A stretch of 64,000 bases of DNA from Cannabis sativa (Eukaryota > Streptophyta > Magnoliopsida > Rosales > Cannabaceae), in NCBI RefSeq assembly GCF_029168945.1, contig NC_083604.1, positions 34,343,686-34,407,685 on the forward strand, in the 5' to 3' direction. The notes beneath the pieces were generated by a model. It had not been told where the DNA came from and made no database searches. It saw only the letters and a program-made list of their open reading frames with translations. Below are positions 59,004 to 64,000 of the stretch, in pieces (positions within the stretch are counted from its first letter, which is position 1; each line of letters starts with the position of its first letter). A program made the translations under genes and the position numbers.

Positions 59004-59858
59004 CTTATCAGCTAGCCATACTCTTTGTTTTATCTGGAGTTTTGTTGTGCTAAAATAAGATATACGCAAGTGCACGTAGTCACAAACAAGCAATACAGTG
59101 ATAAGTAACGAGTATCGTCTCCACAAGGATTGTAAAAATAAAAGTTCTATTGCAAAAGTTAATTACCAAGCAAAATGCCTAAGAACCAAAATGAAACGAT
59201 TAATGATTCAACTAAATGAACAAGAAAATAAGTAAATTAACTCAAAAGTGGATGCAAGATGAGAATAAAAATGAGTTGTAAGTTTTTGAAATGTGAAAGG
59301 TCTGAACTATTGAATCCCCCTATGTTTAGTAGAAACTGTGCGTTTTGCTGCAGCAAAACATTAGCAAATCTTTAGCAGAAATCTCGGGTTAACAAGAACT
59401 CCAATAAAGTGCACAAAACTCTTCCAAATTTTATGCTATCAATTTTCAGACCTATTCAAACATATTCCTGTTCCAATCAAGCTCAAGAATACATACAAGC
59501 ATAACTCTCAAATGTTACACGAGGATATAACATATTCCTATGTTATCTCAAATCTAATCTAATAAGATTAAGATCTTGTGTCATCCAAGCTAAGTTCATT
59601 ACATTTAACCTTTCCAGAATTAAATATAACTCAATAACAAGCTACTGGTGGCCAATCAATATCAAGAAACTAACATAAAGCACACTTGAATGAACATGAG
59701 AATTTTTACTAAATATTTGCATAAGAAAATTACTAAACTAAAACATAGGGTTCTCAATAATTCAAACCATAAAAAGTTTAGCTCATAGGTAACTTAATAA
59801 CCACCATTACAATATAAAATTCAGCCATGGAGTTTGAATGTTAGAGTTAGAGAAGAAA
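59004..59858 (-). repeat. Truncated Athila LTR with 39 bp of chromovirus flank
   Basis: Matches 30784-31640 at roughly 95% by eye. The LTR border TGTTGTGC is at 59043; 59004-59042 repeats the 39 bases that flank the Athila LTR at 30784-30822. The distal LTR part is missing after about 59858. TTTTGCTGCAGCAAAA is present at 59343-59358. Confidence 0.9.
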
Positions 59859-59896
59859 AGCCCAACAAAGGGCAATGAAGTCCGACCCAAAGCGGG

Positions 59897-60390
59897 GACA
59901 TAGACATAGATCCTTGCTTTGGGGATCATGCAGACAACTTTAGACCTGTAGAAGAGTTAGAGGAAGTGGAGGTTGATCCCACTTCTCTAGCTACAAGACT
60001 AAAGATTAGGAAGGGTTTAGCTCCAAAAATAATATCATTACTGATAAGATTTCTAAGGCTAAACTTGGACCTCTTTGCATGGTCACATGGAGACATGGTT
60101 GGAATCGACCCCTTCGTGATGACCCATGCTCTCAATATCGATCCAAACATTCGTTCTGTACAATAGAAGAGGAGGTTGTTGGACAAAGAATGCGCCCAAG
60201 CGCTCAAAGATGAAGTTGAGAGGCTGTGAGTCCATGACTTCATAACAGAAGAATTTTCTCCACTATGAGTATCCAACCATGTGCTGGTACCCAAACCCAA
60301 CAATTCACCAACCTAAACAAAGCATGTCCAAAGGAATGTTTTCTGCTTCCAAGAATTGACTAGCTTGTAGACGCCACAGCTGGCCATGAT
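59897..60390 (+). pseudogene. Tat RT upstream linker
   Basis: DIDIDPCFGDHADN and EVEVDPTSLATRLKIRKGLAPKIISLLIRFLRLNLDLFAWSHGDMVGIDP (to 60166), then a TAG, KRRLLDKECAQALKDEVERL, and further stops. This region precedes the RT palm in Tat elements. Confidence 0.85.
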
Positions 60391-60393
60391 ATC

Positions 60394-61009
60394 TTGAGTT
60401 TCATGGACACGTATTTAGGTTACAACAAGATAAAGATGCATCCGCAAGATCTGGAGTATAAAAGCTTCATGATAGACTTAGGCTTGTATTGCTACAAAGT
60501 CATGCGCTTAGGGCTGAAAAATGCAAAGGCCACATATCGGAGGCTTGTGAACAAAATGTTCAAAGATCTTATTGGCCGCAACATGGAGGTGTATGTGGAT
60601 GACATGCTTGTCAATTCCAAATAGGCTTGGGGCATGTGAGGACCTAGACAAATGCTTCAAGATCCTCTACAACTACAGCATGAAGCTCAACCTCCTCAAA
60701 TGTTCTTTCAAAGTAGGCTCAAGAAAGTTCCTTGGCTTCATAGTCAATACAAGGGGAATAAAAACAAACCCAGACAAGATCCAAGCCCTTTTGGACATGA
60801 AGTCGCCCAAAACCATTAAGGAAGTACAAAGCCTGATAGGACGCATTGCTACACTAAGAATATTTCTGTCTAAGTCTGCAGACAAGTGTGTACCCTTCTT
60901 CAACATTGTCAGAGGCAACAAAAAATTTGAGTGCACTGAGGAATGCGAAAAAAGCATTCTAGTAGCTGAAAAAACAATTGGCTTAACCAGGTGTTGTCAA
61001 AACCCCTAG
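60394..61009 (+). pseudogene. pol: Tat reverse transcriptase
   Basis: SFMDTYLGYNKIKMHPQD, CYKVMRLGLKNAKATYRRL and the catalytic box YVDDMLVNSK (about 60592-60621), then a frame change to CFKILYNYSMKLNLLKCSFKVGSRKFLGFIVNTRGIK and IQALLDMKSPKTIKEVQSLIGR. The active-site aspartates are kept; the frame is not. Confidence 0.9.
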
Positions 61010-61420
61010 ACAATGAAGAGCTAGGTGTGTACTTAGCAGTCATAGAACAAGTTGTGAGTGTTGTCCTAACAAGAGAAGAAGACGGTGTACAACACCCTAT
61101 ATACTACATCAACAAAAGACTAATCGATGTTGAAAGTCAAATTCCGCTCATTAAAAAGATAACTTATAGCTTGCTCTTGGCCTCTAGAAAGCTAAGGCAA
61201 TTCTTCCAGGCACACATGATAAAGGTGTACACCAATCAAACATTGCGGTAGATTTTACAAAATCCTGAAGCATCAGACCAACTACTCAAGTGGGCCATTG
61301 AACTTGGCTAGTTTGACATCACAAATCAACCAGGAATGACCATAAAGCTCAAGCCCCTGCAAAATTTTTGGCAGAGTGCACAAACTCATCTTTTGAAATC
61401 TCTCTAGATTCAGGAAAAAA
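60991..61420 (+). pseudogene. pol: Tat first RNase H
   Basis: LGVYLAVIEQVVSVVLTREEDGVQHPIYYINKRLID and KLRQFFQAHMIKVYTNQTLR (TDQ of the family reads TNQ), stop at 61249, then WAIELG*FDI. Confidence 0.85.
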
Positions 61421-61469
61421 TAAGAGCTAGAGAAGAAGTGAGAGCAAGTGTAGCAGCAAAACCTTGAAG

Positions 61470-62080
61470 AACCAACATGGAAACTCCATGTTGATGGAAG
61501 CTACACTGACAATTATTTGTTGCTAGCATTTCCCTTATAACACCAGGGGCAACAACTGCACAAAGTAATCAAATTTGGCTTTAAAGCCTTAAAAAACAAG
61601 GTTGAATACAAAGCCCTAATAGTCGGCCTCAAGCTAGCATATGAAGTACGGGCTGACAACCTGGACATATTCAATGACTCTGAGTTAGTCATGAATCAAG
61701 TCCTAGGTGCATACATAGCTCGAGGTGAAAGAATGGTGGCCTACTTAAGTAAGATCCAAGACTTGTTAAGTCAGCTCAAAGGCTACACAACCAGGCAGAT
61801 CCCTAGAGAACAGAATGGTACAATAGATGCACTTGCCCTTCTAGCAAGCAACACCACTACCAACAAGCCAAACTTGGTGCCAATACAGTTCTTGAAGGAA
61901 CCAAGTATTACCATTCCTAAAGAAGTCAACATATTGGATGATAGTCCAACATGCATGACACCTATTTCAGCTTACCTCAAAACTAGAGTCTTACCTGAAA
62001 GCAAAAATGAGGCAAAAAAGATAAGAAGAAAGGCTGCTAGGTATCTAATCCTTGAGAGAGCTTCTCAATGCCGCTCTTAA
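61470..62080 (+). pseudogene. pol: Tat second (archaeal-type) RNase H
   Basis: WKLHVDGSYTDN, a stop, then [57 protein letters not shown] and [15 protein letters not shown]. The catalytic-type D, E and D positions (VDGS, VEYKAL, NDSEL) are present. The extra RNase H is a hallmark of Tat pol. Confidence 0.88.
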
Positions 62081-63063
62081 GGTGTGTCACCAAGGGTGAG
62101 GCTGAGCGATGGGTGATAGAAGCACATGCAGGCTTCTGCAGCAACCATGCAAGGGCAAAGCCTATCCAAAAAGATACTCTAACAGGGGTAATTTTGGCCA
62201 AAAATGATTGAAGACTCGATGGACTACATCAAAAGATGTGACAAGTGCTAAAGATTTTCAAAAATTTGGAGCGCTCCACCCAATGAGCTCATGATGATGT
62301 AGTGTCCTTGGGCCTTCGCAGTTTCGAGGAAAGACCTCATTAGTCAACTCCAAAAGGGAAAAGGAGGGTTGCAGTTTGCTGTAGTTGTTGTAGAGTACTT
62401 TACCAAGTGGGCAGAAGCTGAACCCCTTGCAACAATCACCTCCAAAAAAGTCCTTGACTTTGTTGTCAAGAACATCATATGTCGATTTTGACTTCCATAA
62501 AAGATCGTGTCAAACAATGGAAAGAAGTTTGACAGTGATATGTTCACTGATTTTTACAACAAGCATGGCATTATCAAAAGCTTCTTTGTTGTGACCCATC
62601 CTCAAGCAAATGGGTAGGTAGAAGCTATCAACAAGACCCTCAAGTGCACCTTGTAAAAGTGCCTTGAGGAAGCAAAAACCTGAATTGCTCCTAGAGGTCC
62701 TATAGTTGCACAGGACTACCAAGAAGATGACCACTAAGAAAACTCCATTTACTCCGGCTTAGGCTATGAGACAATGTTTCCTGTAGAGCTGGTGCCATCG
62801 TTTCATAGGAGGACAACCTATGACTAGGATGCAAACAACATATTGCTAATAGAATCCCTTGAAAAATAGAAGAAAGAAGAGATCAAGTCAACCTAAAGCT
62901 GCAAGCCTACCAACAAAAGGTCACAAGGCACTTCAACAAATAAGACAAGGACAGGAAATTCTGCATAGGAGACTTGAAGCTCCAAAGAGTGTTCCTGAAT
63001 ACCAAAAATCCATCAGGAGGAGTGTTTGGACCCAACTAGGAAGGCATCTATCAAGTTATAGAG
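62081..63063 (+). pseudogene. pol: Tat integrase, heavily broken
   Basis: Pieces in several frames: HAGFCSNHARAKP, GLHQKM and VLKIFKNLE (the zinc-domain cysteines are disrupted), VVVEYFTKWAEAEPLATITSKK (about 62380-62450), and near the end YQQKVTRHFNK, KDRKFCIGDLKLQRVFLNTKNPSGGVFGPN. A gypsy LTR cuts it at 63064. Confidence 0.85.
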
Positions 63064-64000
63064 TGTAAAGACCACTTAGTTTAATTTGGAAATTAGCAGT
63101 TAATTATGATTTAATTATGAAAATTATTTATAGATTATTAAATAATTATTTATGTTGTTATATTTGAATTCTGAAATGCATTTTATCTCATATAGTGAAA
63201 TTTCATAATTTTGCATTTCCGGTGCCCGACAACATGAAACTCGGTGTTTGGCTCAGTAGAATCACAATTTAGTATGTTAGTATATCAGGGCAATTTATTA
63301 GACATTAAGAATGTCGGGATTGGTCGGGAATTTAGAATTTCCAAAAATATCCTTTAGTACCCTTTTATGTTATTTTAGTGTGGAGGGGCATAATGGTTAT
63401 TTTGCCCCAATTATGTTTTGTCCTTTAGTGGACTAATTATTTGCTGAGAATATGATTTATTTAATGTGTGTTGGCTGAAATAAGAAAGGATTTAGGCACT
63501 TATTCTTCATTTTATTCAAAAGTTAGAAAATTTAAGAAAATTCAAAGCTCTCTCTCTCTCTCTCTCGGCTTGGTGTGGGCTGCTAGGGCTGGGAGTTTTC
63601 CTTAGCATTTCAAGCATTTTTCAACCATTCTAAGTGTAATTCAAGTTGTTGGTAAGGTTCTTGAACTTGTCTTGTTGTTTTCTTGAGTTTTAAGGAAAAG
63701 ATGATGATTTGCATGCTTAGTTTTGGTTTGTTGTTGCTGCTGTGATTTTATGTTGTTTTCAGAAGTTTAAGAATGCTTGATTGAGTGAATTGAAACTGAT
63801 GTTGATGCATATTTTGTTGGTTTTAAGGTAATTTAGAATTATGGCTCTAAAACTATGATTTTTAAAGTGAAATGATGAAATTTGTTGTTGTACTTGTTGT
63901 AGATGTTTGCTGTTGTTTTATGAGGTTATAATATGCTTGATTAAGTAGTTTAAATAAGGTTCTGATGCATGTAAGTGAGCTTTAGCCAAGTTTGAGTTTT
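63064..64000 (+). repeat. D-family gypsy LTR, plus orientation, cut by window edge
   Basis: Starts TGTAAAGACCACTTAG, the reverse of the GGTCTTTACA ends at 21191 and 27564, and follows them through CATATAGTGAAATTTCATAATTTTGC. 937 bp visible. Whether it is a solo LTR or the 5-prime LTR of a full element cannot be seen. It contains a CT microsatellite at 63548-63566. Confidence 0.92.
63548..63566. repeat. CT microsatellite
   Basis: About 9.5 CT units inside the gypsy LTR. The corresponding place in the other LTR copies holds only GAGAGAAAGAGAGA-type sequence (about 20659-20680 and 27053-27076). Confidence 0.85.

Larger units (their letters stand above)
59859..63063 (+). mobile_element. Decayed plus-strand Tat pol
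   Basis: RT, RNase H, a second RNase H and integrase in order on the plus strand, all with stops and shifts. The upstream gag/protease and both LTRs are absent. It begins at the Athila-LTR fragment and ends at an inserted gypsy LTR (63064). A second, separately decayed Tat copy, opposite in direction to the one at 41044-59003. Confidence 0.88.

Noticed and set aside
59004..59858. Interpretation as the 5-prime LTR of the Athila element at 30823-41043
   Set aside because: A 5-prime LTR should be flanked by a primer binding site on this side. Instead the flank is the same chromovirus sequence that lies outside the 3-prime LTR.
1..64000. Host protein genes, tRNA or rRNA genes
   Set aside because: All longer frames with recognisable motifs belong to retrotransposons; no cloverleaf or rRNA-like stretch was noticed. 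tRNA similarity is limited to primer binding sites.

Overview
The window is plant repeat-rich DNA, apparently pericentromeric or otherwise heterochromatic, built almost entirely of LTR retrotransposons inserted into one another. No host protein gene, tRNA, rRNA, CRISPR array or bacterial-type operon could be supported. The evidence for a plant (probably eudicot) nuclear genome is the set of lineages: Ty1-copia elements of Angela/Tork type, Ty3-gypsy chromovirus (Tekay/Del-like), Athila and Tat. Primer binding sites match plant initiator tRNA-Met, and the LTRs carry CTATAAATAG promoters. I could not name the species.

Layout. (1) 1-5100: 3-prime-truncated view of copia element B on the minus strand, with Gag/protease at the left edge, a long AT-rich leader and its 5-prime LTR at the right. 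(2) 5101-27564: a minus-strand chromovirus (element D) whose gag-pol has been split by copia B, by complete copia element A (5270-15441, TSD GGTTA) and by a copia solo LTR (16221-22270). That solo LTR contains a solo LTR of D's own family (17012-21191, TSD GTCTA), which in turn contains another copia solo LTR (17981-19862, TSD TAAAT). (3) 27565-30822: an old, decayed plus-strand chromovirus. (4) 30823-41043: minus-strand Athila element with 3-prime LTR, polypurine tract, env-like ORF, integrase, RNase H, RT and half of gag. (5) 41044-59003: the 3-prime part of a minus-strand Tat element. It carries an antisense, intron-containing gene on the plus strand, split by copia element C (43592-55532, TSD TGGGC). 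C's 3-prime LTR holds an oppositely oriented copia solo LTR (44144-46023, TSD GTTAT). (6) 59004-59858: a truncated Athila LTR that carries 39 bases of chromovirus flank. (7) 59859-63063: a decayed plus-strand Tat pol with two RNase H domains. (8) 63064-64000: start of a plus-oriented D-family LTR.

Functionally these are relics. D, Athila and both Tat copies have stops or frameshifts in every enzyme region examined. Copia A looks recently inserted (11 mismatches between two 1893-bp LTRs) although it encodes nothing intact. Copia C retains only an intact Gag. Copia B is open as far as the window shows. The most interesting signals are structural. The copia leaders carry two conserved hairpins with ATTAG loops and a duplicated GGCGAGAG motif. 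A TTATGAATTTTT anchor beside a variable GC-rich palindromic island is shared by copia leaders and gypsy LTRs. The Tat antisense gene has its own probable promoter and leader intron. One rearrangement junction lies on about 12 bases of microhomology.
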